Below, piece after piece: positions 33,271 through 44,572 of a stretch of 64,000 nucleotides of DNA. Source of the DNA: Simmondsia chinensis. Its lineage: Eukaryota > Streptophyta > Magnoliopsida > Caryophyllales > Simmondsiaceae. The stretch lies in NCBI GenBank assembly GCA_018398585.1, contig JAGTTD010000007.1:33818911-33882910 (forward strand). Direction: 5' to 3'. The notes beneath the pieces are model-generated. The model searched no databases. It had not been told where the DNA came from and was given only the letters and a program-made list of their open reading frames with translations. The position numbers were made by a program, and so were the translations under genes. The stretch's first letter is position 1; each line of letters starts with the position of its first letter.

Positions 33271-34170
33271 GAGACGGTTCCCAAAATAATACTAAAAAAT
33301 AAAAAAATAATGCTGAATTTTTTTTTCCAAATCTACTGTTGAACCGCGTTTACAAAACGCGTTTAAATTTCAAAAAAACCGGATCAAAATAATGCGGTTT
33401 ATTTAAGTATAAACCGCGTTTAGTAAACGCGGTTCACTTCAACATAAACCGCGTCTACTAAACGCGGTTTATACATGAACCGCGTCTACTAAACACGGTT
33501 TACCCATGAACCGAGTTTATAAAACGCGGTTTAATGCCAGGAATCCAAAATTCCCTTTATTTTCACTTATACTTACCATTATGCCGCAATTCTTCACTTT
33601 TATGTTAGCTTATAATTTTTATTATACCACAATTTGTGATGATTATTATATTGATTCCATAATGGTAAACTCCAACATCATAAGTGGAGGTCAAATAACT
33701 CCAATAATAGTACTTGAAAGATCTCTAGTGTACAAGCAAAAGAAAGGAGGAGGCGAACGACGTGACTGGTGGTGGGTTAATGAGAAAGAGGCAGAGAGAC
33801 AGTGAGAGCAGCGGAGAGAGCACGCGTGAATGAATGAGCCGTGGTTTTTTAGATAAACCTAGTAAACCGGGTCCAAAAGACGCGGTTATAACAATTATAA
33901 ACCGCATCTACATAACGCGGTTTTGTGTTTAATAAAACACGTCTTAGTTACGCGGTTTAGTTAATATAACCGTGTTTTCGTGACAGGGTTTTATTAATAT
34001 AACCGCGTTATTAAAACGCGGTTTATATCGTTGTTATACTCGGTTTATGGACGCGGTTTAATAAAGCCGCGTTTTGTAAACGCGGTTCAACAGTAGATTT
34101 GAAAATATTTTTTTTTGGGCATTATTTTTTTATTTTTTTTATTTTTTAGCATTATTTTGGGAACCGACTC
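33271..34170. mobile_element. Mutator-like (MULE) non-autonomous element with CGCG palindrome arrays
   Basis: The ends GAGACGGTTCCCAAAATAAT and ATTATTTTGGGAACCGACTC are inverted repeats that extend over 100 bases to GTTGAACCGCGTTTACAAAACGCG. Flanks TATACTTGA (33262-33270) and TATATTTGA (34171-34179) match in 8 of 9 bases, the duplication length of MULEs. Subterminal zones (33350-33535, 33860-34090) consist of repeats of AACCGCGTYTACTAAACGCGGTT-like units. The centre (33540-33840) is unlike them and may be captured sequence; a 99-codon open stretch (33506-33805) has no known domain. Confidence 0.85.
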
Positions 34171-34179
34171 TATATTTGA

Positions 34180-34525
34180 CCAATCAAGTATTAAAATATG
34201 GCACAATTAATAAATCTGAACATGTATCTATTGAACACATGTTAAAAAGATCCTTTCTAATTTTGTAAATCTCTTTATTTTATTATTGTCAAATCTTTCC
34301 CCTTAAAAGCCCTCAAATCCTAAATAGTGCATTTTTGAAGTTCCATCAAGAAAAAACATATATATCTTAAGAAAAATATATATATCCTTATTAATAGATA
34401 TATTTTTTAATAAAGAGATATATCTCTTTGATATGTTTCTTAGCAAAGAGACATATTTTTTTAGTAAAAAGACATATTTATTAATAAAGATGCATGTCTA
34501 TTAATAAAAAGATGCGTAACGAAAG
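34180..34525. other. AT-rich spacer with repeated ATATATCTT/AAAGACATAT motifs
   Basis: 34360-34500 repeats short blocks of the type TAATAAAGAGATATAT and AAAGACATATTT. No gene seen. Confidence 0.5.
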
Positions 34526-34530
34526 GACAC

Positions 34531-34748
34531 TGTTAGGTTATGTCTAAAATTCCTTGGATTTATGAAGAGAGTGGCCTGAGAAGGACAATCGATCAGGAGT
34601 ACAACCGATCGATCGGAAACAACACAAAAAAGGAGGTGAAGCCATAGCTTCGCCGATCGATCGGGAGTCCGAATTCTGTGCAAATATAAATGCGATGCTA
34701 GGGTTCACGTATTCACTATCCAATTAAAGAGAGAGTGCCGTCATCATT

Positions 34749-34803
<55 letters not shown>

Positions 34804-35000
34804 TGAATTGTAATTCTTCTATTGTTTCATTCAATAAAGATTCTCCATCTCCACCCGTGGTTTTTCCCCCTCTCGGTTGAAAAGGGGTTTTCACGTAAAT
34901 CATTGTCTCCTTCGTTTATTCTCTTTTATCCTAATTATTTATTTCATATTGGTTATAGTATTTGAATCAGATTCAGTTCTTGGGTTATTTAATCCTCACA
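34531..35000 (+). repeat. 5' LTR of the plus-strand Tnt1-like element
   Basis: U3 has ACCGATCGATCGG (about 34606) and CGCCGATCGATCGGG (about 34652) upstream of a TATA-like AATATAAATGCG (34683-34694). An (AG)n run of about 27 units lies at 34748-34800, then a CCATCTCCACCCGTGG block and the end CCTCACA. Confidence 0.94.
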
Positions 35001-35037
35001 AATTGGTATCAGAGCCCTATTTGTTTGATTTGGTACT

Positions 35038-36663
35038 ATGACGTTCACAGTAAAATATGAAGTTAAGAAGTTCGGTGGTCAAGGGAGATTCAGTTTATGG
35101 CAGTTTCGCGTTAAGAGTCTTTTGACTCAGAACGGCTTGAAGAAAGCCATGGATGGAAAAGAGAAGACACCAAAGAGTTTATTAGAAGGACAGTGGGAGG
35201 AGTTAGACGAAAAGGCTCTAAACGCTATTCACATGTGTCTTATAGATGAAATTTTGACAGAAGTTTTGGAAGTAAAAATCTCCAAGGAGTTATGGGAGAA
35301 ATTGCAAGAGATGTTATGCGTCTAGTCTGTCTCCAATGAACTTGCAATTAAGCGATGGCTATTCACCTTTCGTATGTCAGAAGGTATATCTCTTAAGAAC
35401 CATATTAATGAATTTAACTCTATTATGCAAGATTTAAAAGAATCGGATGATGCCCGTAAGGATGAAGATCAGGCCATGTTATTGTTATGTTCACTCTCAA
35501 CCTCTTATAAAGGCTTCATTAAAAGCATGATTTATGGTGGTAGAAAATCTATCACAATTGATGAGGCTAAGAAAAACTTGCTGAGTAAAGAGAGAGTTGG
35601 TAAGGAATTGTTAGATTATGTAAATGACTCGGGAAGTTGTTTGTTGGTGAGAGGTATAACTGAGACTAGATGGTCTAATGGTGGTGGAAACAGGTCTAGG
35701 TCAAAGTCTAGACATAAAAACTTGTCGTGCAATTATTGTCACAAGAAAGGGCATATAAAGAAGTACTGTTATAAGCTTAAGGGCAAACAAAAGGAAGATA
35801 ACAGGAAAGATCAGAAAAGAAATGATAAATCCGCAGAAGCTAGTATAGTTGAAGATGAGAATGATGTTGATGTTCTGTTAGTGACCGAATCTCAGTCCAG
35901 ATTTAAAGACAATTGGATTCTTGATTCGGGTCACTCTTATCACGTTTGTCCCGATAGAGATTGGTTCACCACATATGAGGCAATTCAGGGTGGAGTTGTT
36001 TTAATGGGTAATGATGCAGCATGCAGAGTTTTACGTATAGGAATAATTCGTTTTAAGATGTTTGATAGCACTGTTAGGACTTTAAGTGACATTCATCATG
36101 TTCCAGATTTAAAGAAGAATCTTATCTCTTTAGGGACCCTTGAATCTTATGGGTACAAGTACACAGCTCAAGGTGGAATTATGAAGGTCAGTATGGGTGC
36201 TTTGATCATGATGAAACACAGACGGGTAGGAACCTTGTATGAACTTATTGGTTCCACAGTGACAGGTTCAATAGTTGTTTCTACATCATCTCTGACATAT
36301 TCAGATATCATTAAGTTATGGCACATGAGACTTGGTCATATGGGTGATAAGGGACTGTCAGAGCTCAGTAAAAAGGGTTTGTTGTGTGGTCAGTCAACAA
36401 GATTGATGGAATTCTGTGAGCATTGCGTTTATGGGAAGCGGAAGAGAGTTAGCTTCAAGCAAGCAGTGCATCAGATTAAGGGAACGTTAGACTACATTCA
36501 TTCAGACTTGTGGGGACCGTCCAAAGTTGCTTCCAAAGGTGGCTTCAGGTATCTTCCAATGTTTATTGATGATTTCCCAAGAAAAGTTTGGGTTTACTTC
36601 CTGAAACACAAGAATGAAGTGTATGACACTTTCAAAAAATGGAAGGCTTTACTTGAGAAGTAG
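35038..36663 (+). pseudogene. copia gag-protease-integrase N-part (element 34531-39585)
   Basis: 35038-35325 starts gag (KFGGQGRFSLWQFRVKSLLT); the match to the ATG-started minus-strand sister suggests the real start is the ATG at 35038. A TAG at 35323-35325 interrupts, and 35374-36663 stays open for 429 codons: gag rest, CCHC knuckle CNYCHKKGHIKKYC, protease WILDSGHSYHVC with an intact DSG, zinc domain HMRLGHMGDKGLSELSKKG, and integrase start IHSDLWGPSK with the first catalytic Asp. It ends at a TAG (36661-36663). Confidence 0.92.
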
Positions 36664-37560
36664 ATAAGGAAGCAGATTAAAAGGTTGAGGACAGATAATG
36701 GCCTTGAATTTGTTGAGGGTGATTTCTCCAAATTTTGTGAGTATTAAGGCATTGTTAGATGCGGAAGCCCATTGAGGCACTGGGTTGTTGTTATTGTTGT
36801 TGCTGTAAGGCATTGTCAGACACAAGACCTGTACTGGTCGACCTCAACATAATGGAATGGCAGAAAGACTGAACAGGACGTTACTTGAGAAGGCTCGCTA
36901 TATGTTGTCAAATGCAGGTTTAGGGAGAGAATTTTGAGCAGAGGCAGTTAACATGGCAAGTTATTTAGTGAACCGGTCACCTCATTCATCGCTTCAGATG
37001 AAGACTCCAGAAGAGGTATGGTCAGGGTCAACTGATAATTATTCTCATTTAAGAATTTTTGATTGCCTTGCATATGCTTATGTGAATGAAGGAAGCTAGA
37101 GCCTAGAGCCAAGAAGTGCATTTTTCCGTTATACATGAGGTGCGAAGGAATTTCATTTATGGGATTCAAAGTGTCATATATTTTTGACTAATAGAGATGT
37201 TACTTTTGATGGGTCGTCAATACTACATCCGCCGCACACTTCTTTCGCTATTTGTGATTCGAGTCAGGTGCAGAAACCAGAAATTTTTCAGATACAGTTA
37301 AGTAACACAGCTCAGCAATAGGAAGTTCCCACAGAGAGTATACAACACCTCCAGTGCAGATTTATGAAATAAATGAAGTGGTTGAAACTAATTAGTAAGT
37401 GGACCAGTATACTATAGCTAGTGGAAGACAGAAGGGACAAACTAAAGCACCGCAGTGTTATGGTTACGAAAAGATGGTTGCTTATGCACTTTCAGTGGCT
37501 GAGACTATGGAAGACAGTGAAGCTTCCACTTATTCAAGAGCCGTGTCTTGATATGATTCA
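36664..37560 (+). pseudogene. copia integrase rest and linker (element 34531-39585)
   Basis: After the stop the frame continues with RLRTDNGLEF, is interrupted by the 47-bp insertion, then resumes with GRPQHNGMAERLNRTLLEKA (catalytic Glu region) and NRSPHSSLQMKT-like sequence. Several stops and a shift near 37100 break it. The acidic linker to RT follows. Confidence 0.85.
36760..36806 (+). mobile_element. 47-bp ultra-truncated LINE/SINE tail insertion with target duplication
   Basis: The insert holds GCGGAAGCCC, GGCACTGGG and a TTG-rich end, i.e. only the last part of the RTE/SINE 3' domain. It is flanked by AAGGCATTGTTAGA (36746-36759) and AAGGCATTGTCAGA (36807-36820), 13 of 14 identical. 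The host integrase sequence resumes right after. Confidence 0.9.
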
Positions 37561-39040
37561 GAAATGTGGTTGATGGCTATGCACGAAGAGATGGAATCAG
37601 TGTAGAAGAACCAAACTTGGCAGTTTATTAAGTCTCAAACTGGGAAGAGAGTTATTGGTTGCAAATAGGTCTTTAAAAGAAAAGAAGGCATTCATGGAGT
37701 CGAAAATGCAAGGTACAAGGCTCGATTGGTAGCCAAGGGATACAGTCAGGTACATTGTATTGACTTTCATGATATCTTTTCACTTGTTGTTAGACATACC
37801 TCCATTCAAGCACTACTTGCTTTAGCAGCCATGCATGATTTAGAATTATAGCAGCTTGATGTGAAAACTGCATTCCTGCATGATGAGCTAGAAGAGAATA
37901 TTTACATGCATCAGCCTGAAGGCTTTATTGTTGAAGGAAAGGAAGACCATGTTTGTTTGTTAAAAAGATCTCTTTTATGGTTTGAGGCAATCGTCAAGAC
38001 AGTGGTACAGGAGATTTGATCAGTTTATGACCAGTCATGGTGTCTATTTTAGGCAAATAGATTCAGGTTCATTCATTTATCTTATGTTATATGTTGATTG
38101 CAGCTAAGGATATGTCGGATATTAATAAGTTGAAAGCAATGTTGAAGAGTGAGTTCGAGATGAAGGATTTAGGAGCAGCCAAGAAGATACTTGGTATGGA
38201 AATCAAGAGGGACCGAAAAGCAGAAAAGTTATACTTGTCTCAGGAGAAGTATATTGAGAAAGTTTTAGGTCATTTTCATATGAAAGATGCTAAGCTAGTT
38301 AAGACTCCTTTGGCAGCTCATTTCAAGTTTTCAGCAGACAGAGGAAGACATCACATACATGTCACAAGTCCCGTACTCCAGCGCAGTTGCCAGCATCATG
38401 TATGCTATGGTGTGTACACGTCCAGATATTGCATATGCTATTAGCAAGGTGAGTAGGTATATGGTGAATCCAGGTAAAGAGCACTGGCAGACTGTTAAAT
38501 GGATTCTCAGGTATTTACGTGGCACTTTTGATATTTTTTTGGAATTTGGGAGGAGTAGAAGCTGTTTAGTTGGGTACGTTGAATCAGACTATGGTGGAGA
38601 CCTTGATAAGAGGAGATCTACTTCAGGTTATGTGTTTTGTTTGGGTAACAGTGCTATCAATTGGAGAGCATGTTTACAGTTAGTTACCGCATAGTCAACT
38701 ACATAAGTAGAGTATATGGCAGTAACATAAGCATTCAAGGAAGCTGTTTGGTTAAAAGGGTTTGGTCAGTGAACTCAGTGTTGATCAGAGCACAGTTGGT
38801 ATTTATTGTGATAGTCAGTCAGCAATTCATTTAGCCAAGGATCAGATGACCCATCATGACAGGACGAAGCATAGTGATGTCAAGCATCATTTCATTCGGA
38901 ATCTGATTGAAGAGGGCAAGGTTGAATTGAAGAAGATTGGCACAGCTGATAATTCCATTGATATGTTCACTAAAGTTTTACCCAGCAGAAAATTTGAGCA
39001 TTGCTCGGATTTGGTTGGGCTTTATGTCTTGCTGCGATGA
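37561..39040 (+). pseudogene. copia RT and RNase H (element 34531-39585), active site deleted
   Basis: RT runs from about 37640 (ARYKARLVAKGYSQVHCIDF, QLDVKTAFLHDELEENIYM). At 38085-38100 the sequence goes from LMLYVD straight to the bases of IAAKD, lacking the four residues that include the second Asp in the sister copy (YVDDML). So the YVDD box is deleted. 38359-38694 (MYAMVCTRPDIAYAISKVSR) and 38762-39040 (YCDSQSAIHLAKDQMTHHDR, NSIDMFTKVLPSRKFE) give the connection and RNase H, separated by stops near 38692-38760. Confidence 0.9.
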
Positions 39041-39112
39041 CCCTGATCGGGGGTGTTTTGTGGAGAAGGTGGAGAAGTCCTTTTGTTTGAAATTTGAGCC
39101 AAGATGGAGATT

Positions 39113-39345
39113 TGTTAGGTTGTGTCTCAAATTCTTTGGATTTATGAAGAAGGTGACCGGGAGAAAGCCGATCGATCGGGAGTACAACTGATCTATTGGA
39201 AACAGCGTAGAAAAAGAAGGTGAAGCCGTAGCTTTGCCGATTGATCGGCTCAATCGATTGGGAGTCCAAATTCTTCGCGAGTATAAATGCGATGCTAGGG
39301 TTTACGTATTCAGTATCCAATTAAAGAGAGAGTGCCATCATCATT

Positions 39346-39384
<39 letters not shown>

Positions 39385-39585
39385 GAAGGGAATTGTAATT
39401 CTTCCATTGTTTCATTCAATAAAGATTCTCCATCTCCGCCTGTGGTTTTTCCCCCTCTCGATTGAAGAGGCGTTTCCACTTAAACCATTGTCTTTTTCGT
39501 TTATTCTCTTTTATACTGATTATTTACTTCATATTTGTTATAGTATTTGAATCGGATTCAGTTCTTGGATTATTTATTCCTCACA
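39113..39585 (+). repeat. 3' LTR of the plus-strand Tnt1-like element
   Basis: It matches 34531-35000 with scattered substitutions. The (AG)n run is shorter (39347-39376), and some CGATCGATCG copies are mutated (CCGATTGATCGG). Confidence 0.94.
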
Positions 39586-39624
39586 GACACGATTATTGGT
39601 GTTTTGATGGAAGACACCCCTTAA

Positions 39625-40107
39625 TCCTCTATAAATAATAGTCCGGTCCTCTCTCTACCACATTAAAAAAATAATTAAGAGAGAGAATCAGATTTTTTTC
39701 GGTGTCTATACTCAGCAGTCAATTAAATATTACTATTAATTAAGGTATGTTCTTAATTTTAATCTATCTTATACATTATAGCAAAGTCCCCATTCCTCTC
39801 AAAAACTTTCAAACTCCAATTCCAAGCATTATAGGCCATGACTTCTTTATTAATGAATTCATCATTTCATTTAATTTGGAGACTTGCATTTTTTTTTGAA
39901 CATTTGCTTAAAAGGTTTTGAGACAACAAACTTTAGGCTAATTTAGCAAGATGTTTAAAAATAGTTTAAGAATTGAAGGAAAATTTCAATACGAAGTTAG
40001 CAGTTAAAAGTGATAATTTAAGTTTAAAACAACGAGACATGTGGACGCAACATTTTATTTTTTTCAAATTGTAATTACCCTCCATGCATCGCACGGGATA
40101 ACACTAG
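39625..40107 (+). mobile_element. Putative non-autonomous Helitron
   Basis: The 3' end shows CCATGCATCGCACGGG, able to form a short hairpin with loop ATC, followed by ATAACACTAG and then T. This is the Helitron pattern (hairpin, CTRR end, host T). A candidate 5' end TCCTCTATAAATAATAG at 39625 follows an A. There is no target duplication, as expected. A second, similar end (TTGCATCGCACGGGATAACACTGG|T) ends at 40284. The 5' border is the weaker part. Confidence 0.55.
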
Positions 40108-40284
40108 TGTATATAAATCATGAAGTTCAAGATCTATGGGAATTGCTATTTTATGCACTAATATTTATGTATATAATTTAAGTTTTACATATTTATGGTC
40201 CAATATAAAACTTATAAAGTAAATACGATTAACAAAATAAAAACCAATAAAAAGGAAGATTTGCATCGCACGGGATAACACTGG

Positions 40285-41285
40285 TTATATTATTATTACT
40301 CTTTGAGTTTTGCACATTAATTATTTTTTTTTTTAAATTGTCAGTTAGGTATTTTAAAACTTAAAGATTTATCACTTAGTTATATATAATGAGGTGCATT
40401 AAGTTTTAAGCATTTTATCACTTGGATGCTCTAATATTCTAAAATTTTTATCAATTATCAATAGATTTTCGTTGGAAATACTAAAATTGAATGCAATTTC
40501 AACAATATCTTAATATCGTAATTACAATTTGATATTTATTTTTCAAATAATAGAAAATGACATATATATATGACAACATTTAGTTGGTTTACATCAACTT
40601 TAAGTGAATTTTTAATCACAATTTGTTTGATTTTTGATGAAAAATTGGTATGACTTATGTATTATATATAATATCGTAGTTATGTTTTATATCAATATTT
40701 TTTACATAAAACAAGTCAGATTCTTATCGAATTTATTAAATTCCAAGGTTACCTAAGAAATATAATATTCAAACCTCAAGATATCTCATCATATATATTG
40801 AAATGTCCAAATATCTAAGGAATACATGCTTAAATCCTTGATGTGATTTTAAAGATGTTTTAAAACCGTGTAGAGCGTATGAGATCATGGTAGCCAAATT
40901 GGCTATACGGATCGTACCCACACGGAATCGGAGTTAAGTCAAATTTAGTTATTAATGAGCAGTTGAATTTTTGGGCTTTGTTAACTTGAATTTGTTGACT
41001 AAATCAATAAAACTAACTATAGCTAAAGTTGTCAAATCAATTAAGGCAGTTTAGGGAATGAGTTCGGGGTAGCTTAACTCGAATCCTATCATTATACTTT
41101 TATTATGAAAATGATTTAGAGGGCTTAGGCTACAAGCACTAAGCTTGAGTCAACATTTAAATTAAGGCTTAGGGTAATAAACAGGTCTAAGGGCATAACC
41201 TAGGTATAGCATAGGTTATCTCAATAGCACTACTTAATTCCTTTCTAGCTCCTAATTTCATGTTAAACCTGAATTAACACTTAAG
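40285..41285. other. AT-rich spacer
   Basis: No gene or element border recognised. Near 41170-41260 a stretch with ATAGCATAGGTTATCTCAAT recurs in diverged form at about 41605-41630, so the SINE at 41302 sits between two halves of an old local duplication. Confidence 0.5.
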
Positions 41286-41301
41286 TTAAGGTTTAGGGTA
41301 A

Positions 41302-41543
41302 TACCAAAGAGGGTACCAACATGCCGTCACCGGATTCCATTGGAACTCCGAAGTTAAGCGTGCTTGGGCGAGAGCAGTACCAAGATTGGTGACCTCCTGG
41401 AAAGCCCTCACCCTCAGGTTGGGAGCACTCGGAAACAACCTCTCTTCAAAGGTAATACCCTGAAGGGGGAAGGTTGCGTACATTCGCCTCCCGAACCCTG
41501 CTTAGATTGGAGCCCTTTGGGCAATGGGTATGTTGCTTTTGTT
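41302..41543 (+). mobile_element. 5S-rRNA-headed SINE, copy 2
   Basis: Flanks TTAAGGTTTAGGGTAA (41286-41301) and TTAAGGTTTACGGTAA (41544-41559) match in 15 of 16 bases. The head ACCAAAGAGGGTACCAACATG runs into CTCCGAAGTTAAGCGTGCTT (about 41347) and GACCTCCTGG, then the LINE-like tail ending GGGTATGTTGCTTTTG. Confidence 0.92.
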
Positions 41544-41559
41544 TTAAGGTTTACGGTAA

Positions 41560-43457
41560 CGAACTAGTCTAACGGTATAATCCCATCTTATAACTCTATG
41601 TAGTATAGATTATCTCAATAGCACTAACAGATTACTTTGTCACGCCTAATTAAGCATTAGTTTGTATAAAAGATTGTGTTCATAATTGGGTACAACCTCA
41701 ACCGTAACCACTCGTGAAAACCTGTTATTTTAAAATCTAGGCTACAAGCAAATAAATCAAAAATCTAAATATGGCTACAAACCCAGCCATAGAAAACAAA
41801 TCACAAATATAAGTTCCTCACAGGGGTGCAATAATAACATAACATAAATCATTGTCTACAATAAAGTATAAATCCTAGATCTGGATGGCTATCTATCCTT
41901 TATCCCTAAACTCTGAGTCTACTCCTCCATGGGATTTCCACACATCATTAAATTTAAAAGAAAGAAATAATGGAAAGAAAACTAAGAATCGAAGACTCCT
42001 CTAATTGGCATTGACTTTGATTTTGATCCTTGGTTTGAAATCCTTAGCACTCCGACTACCTGCGCTTCGGCGTTTGAGAACCCTTTGGATCTCGTAGCGA
42101 CTTTGGGAAAGAGAGGAGAAGGCGAGGCATGGAAAAAGATAGGAAAATAGGTCTCCCCCTCTTTATTTATAGGTGGGGTGTCATTTAGGGTTCGTCTAGA
42201 CGCCCTCCCAATCGATCGGCCAAATTAGCCGATCGATTGACTACCCATTAATAGATTGCATAGTTAACTTAAAACGCATGTAACTTTCGATCCGTAAGGA
42301 TTTATGGGCCAAATTATATACGAAATCAAAGCTCTCAAAGAGATCTACACATCTACACGACTCCAATGGTTTCATTAGTGGATTTGCAATGTTGGGTCAT
42401 AAATACTCTTCTTTTAACGTCTTGCTTGTTTTAAGCTTGACCGATTGTCAAAATGCAAGGTCAATCGATCCACGCACCCAAAGAAAGACTCTTTTTGACC
42501 GAATCTTGACCCAATGTGTACTTCTTTTACACACATGGTCGGGTTTCTCAAAATAGTCTTCAAATATGCCTTAATTACGCTTAATTATGCCGATTTTTAA
42601 CCTTTATTTGCTCCATTGCACTTCAAGCCTAAATGCACCTAAATTACAACAAAACATACATGTAAAAACCAAATATGTTGTCGAAATGAGAAATAAAATA
42701 TGTGAATATAAGGTACATCAAACGCCAACGTACTAAGTGTTAATTTCCCTAATTTTTAAGTTCATAAACATTGTGAATTTAAATTTTAGTCTAAAAATCG
42801 CATATATTTAATAAAATAATCCAACTAAGGTACTAAAGGGTGTAAAATATGCCGTTTTGTTGATAATCTCACAATCCCCTTGCTAAATTTCCTCACACGA
42901 ATCGCAATATTGTGACACTGCTAATGAAAAAGGCTTGGAGCTAATTCCACACTCATACATACCGTTATTTGGACTAATTTGTTAAATATATATAAATTTT
43001 GAACTAAAATATTATTTCACAAAGTTTATAGATAAAAAATTAATCTATCAAACCTTAAGGTACTAATATATAATTTACCCTTTCTAACTTTTATAAATAT
43101 ATTTAAAATTAATATATCATTGAAAAAGTATTCGCTGTGTCATTATATAAAAAATAAGTACCTTAACTTTAAGTTTTTTTCTAGCATCGATTACCAAATA
43201 GTAGATCAATTTACTCATAAAAAACTTATAAATCATGAAAGTCATAAAATTTAATTGAGAACTACACTTGCCCTTATGCCCTAACAGTAACATTATCCTA
43301 AATTAATTAGAGACTAATCAATTAAATAGCTCTACAACTCCCAGGTTGATCCATTATTTTAAATTTTATAAAGTAAGAAACATATTATGGAATTCATGTG
43401 AAAATATACCTATTCGATAAGTCTTTTATATGAAATATGTTCATAAAAGGCTCATCT
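41560..43457. other. Gene-free stretch with a probable LTR-like promoter on the minus strand
   Basis: At 42160-42240, read on the minus strand, an inverted pair AATCGATCGGC..GCCGATCGATT (42210-42234) precedes a TATA-like CTATAAATAAAG and a purine-rich GAGGGGGAGACC leader. This resembles the U3 layout of the Tnt1-like LTRs in this window and suggests a solo or decayed LTR of another element, borders unknown. The rest is AT-rich. Confidence 0.45.
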
Positions 43458-43473
43458 TGTAATTCAAGGCTAT

Positions 43474-43619
43474 TATACTTCAATGGTCGGCGTGTTCTTA
43501 GATGTCTAGGGGTTTTGTGGTCTATTGTCTTATTTTCCGTTTTTTTTTCTTACTTATGGGGGCTTTCTCAAGCTCCGCTCTATTGAGAGATTTCACTCTA
43601 ATTATCGGGAAAAAAAAAA
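43474..43619 (+). mobile_element. 5'-truncated L1 tail with 16-bp target duplication
   Basis: Perfect flanks TGTAATTCAAGGCTAT (43458-43473, 43620-43635) border 146 bases that end AATTATCGGGAAAAAAAAAA. The 3' end resembles the AATTATCGAAAAA end of the ORF1-only elements, so it was probably made by the same L1 machinery. Confidence 0.85.
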
Positions 43620-43643
43620 TGTAATTCAAGGCTATCCTTGTCT

Positions 43644-43663
43644 CCCCCCCCCCCCCCCCCCCC
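43644..43663. repeat. Poly(C) run of 20 bases
   Basis: Uninterrupted C tract just outside the L1-tail target duplication. Confidence 0.95.
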
Positions 43664-44572
43664 TTCCTCCCGGTTTTCTTTGTATGCAAGTTTTCTCTTA
43701 GCTTTACTTTTACCATAAAGATGATATATATGAACATTTTTCAAGATCTTTGAAAAGCCCTCCAATATCCACAATGGTATCTTTTCGGATTTGTGATATT
43801 TGATTGATCTAATTAACCAAACTACTTCATGTCAATGATTACAATCACTTAGAAAAGAGTCAATTATACCTCAATATCTTGAGATTTGGGGAAGTTATTT
43901 TTTAGCCCATAAAATTTATATTTGATAATTTTAGTTCATTGGTTGCAGTAAAATAATATCTTAGTTCAATCACTAGTGATTTCTTGACCAAATTTTAGAA
44001 AAAGGTAATACCACATTCGAAAGATGATATCATACTTTAGAAAGGTGATGTCATATGTTAAAAATGTGATATATTATACACTAAATTTTAGATTTAAAAA
44101 TTGTTTAACTGTAGCAATGTAATTAAAAAAAAAAAGGTTCACAAATAAAGTTTGTTGACTAAACTGAGGTACTTATTGACCAAAAAATTTTAAAAAAAAA
44201 ACTAAGGTAATAAATATAAGGGTTTTTTTTTTTTTTTTTTTTTTACGGAAAATAGCCAGCATTTTAGGTGAGGTATCAGAAAACCATCCGACTTTTCTAA
44301 TTTTTTAAAGTCACACCTAGACTTTTCAAATATTTTTCAATGTCACACCTAATGTTGATACCATTAACATTCTGTCAAATGAAACACGGTGTTTTTGGGG
44401 TATAAATACATTAGAACACCAAATTTAACTTAATTTAATTAAATTATATTAGGTAATTTATTTTTCAAATAACGAAATTACCCTTCACCTTTAGATTTGT
44501 AAAATTGTTAAGGGTTCGACGTCCAACTACTAGGTTTTGGCACCAAAAATATTTAGAAATATTTTTTATTTG

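Larger units (their letters stand above)
34531..39585 (+). mobile_element. Complete Ty1/copia (Tnt1-like) retrotransposon, plus-strand sister of 9454-15185
   Basis: LTRs at 34531-35000 and 39113-39585 begin TGTTAGGTT and end CCTCACA. They are flanked by the perfect duplication GACAC (34526-34530, 39586-39590). The primer site TTGGTATCAGAGCCC lies at 35003-35017 and the purine tract AAGATGGAGATT at 39101-39112. Gag, protease, integrase, RT and RNase H follow in order but with stops, a deletion at the RT active site and a 47-bp LINE-tail insertion (36760-36806). Gag and RNase H match the element at 9454-15185. Confidence 0.95.

Noticed and set aside
34748..34800. Regulatory GAGA array
   Set aside because: It is an (AG)n microsatellite within the LTR that differs in length between the two LTRs, so it is more likely simple slippage.
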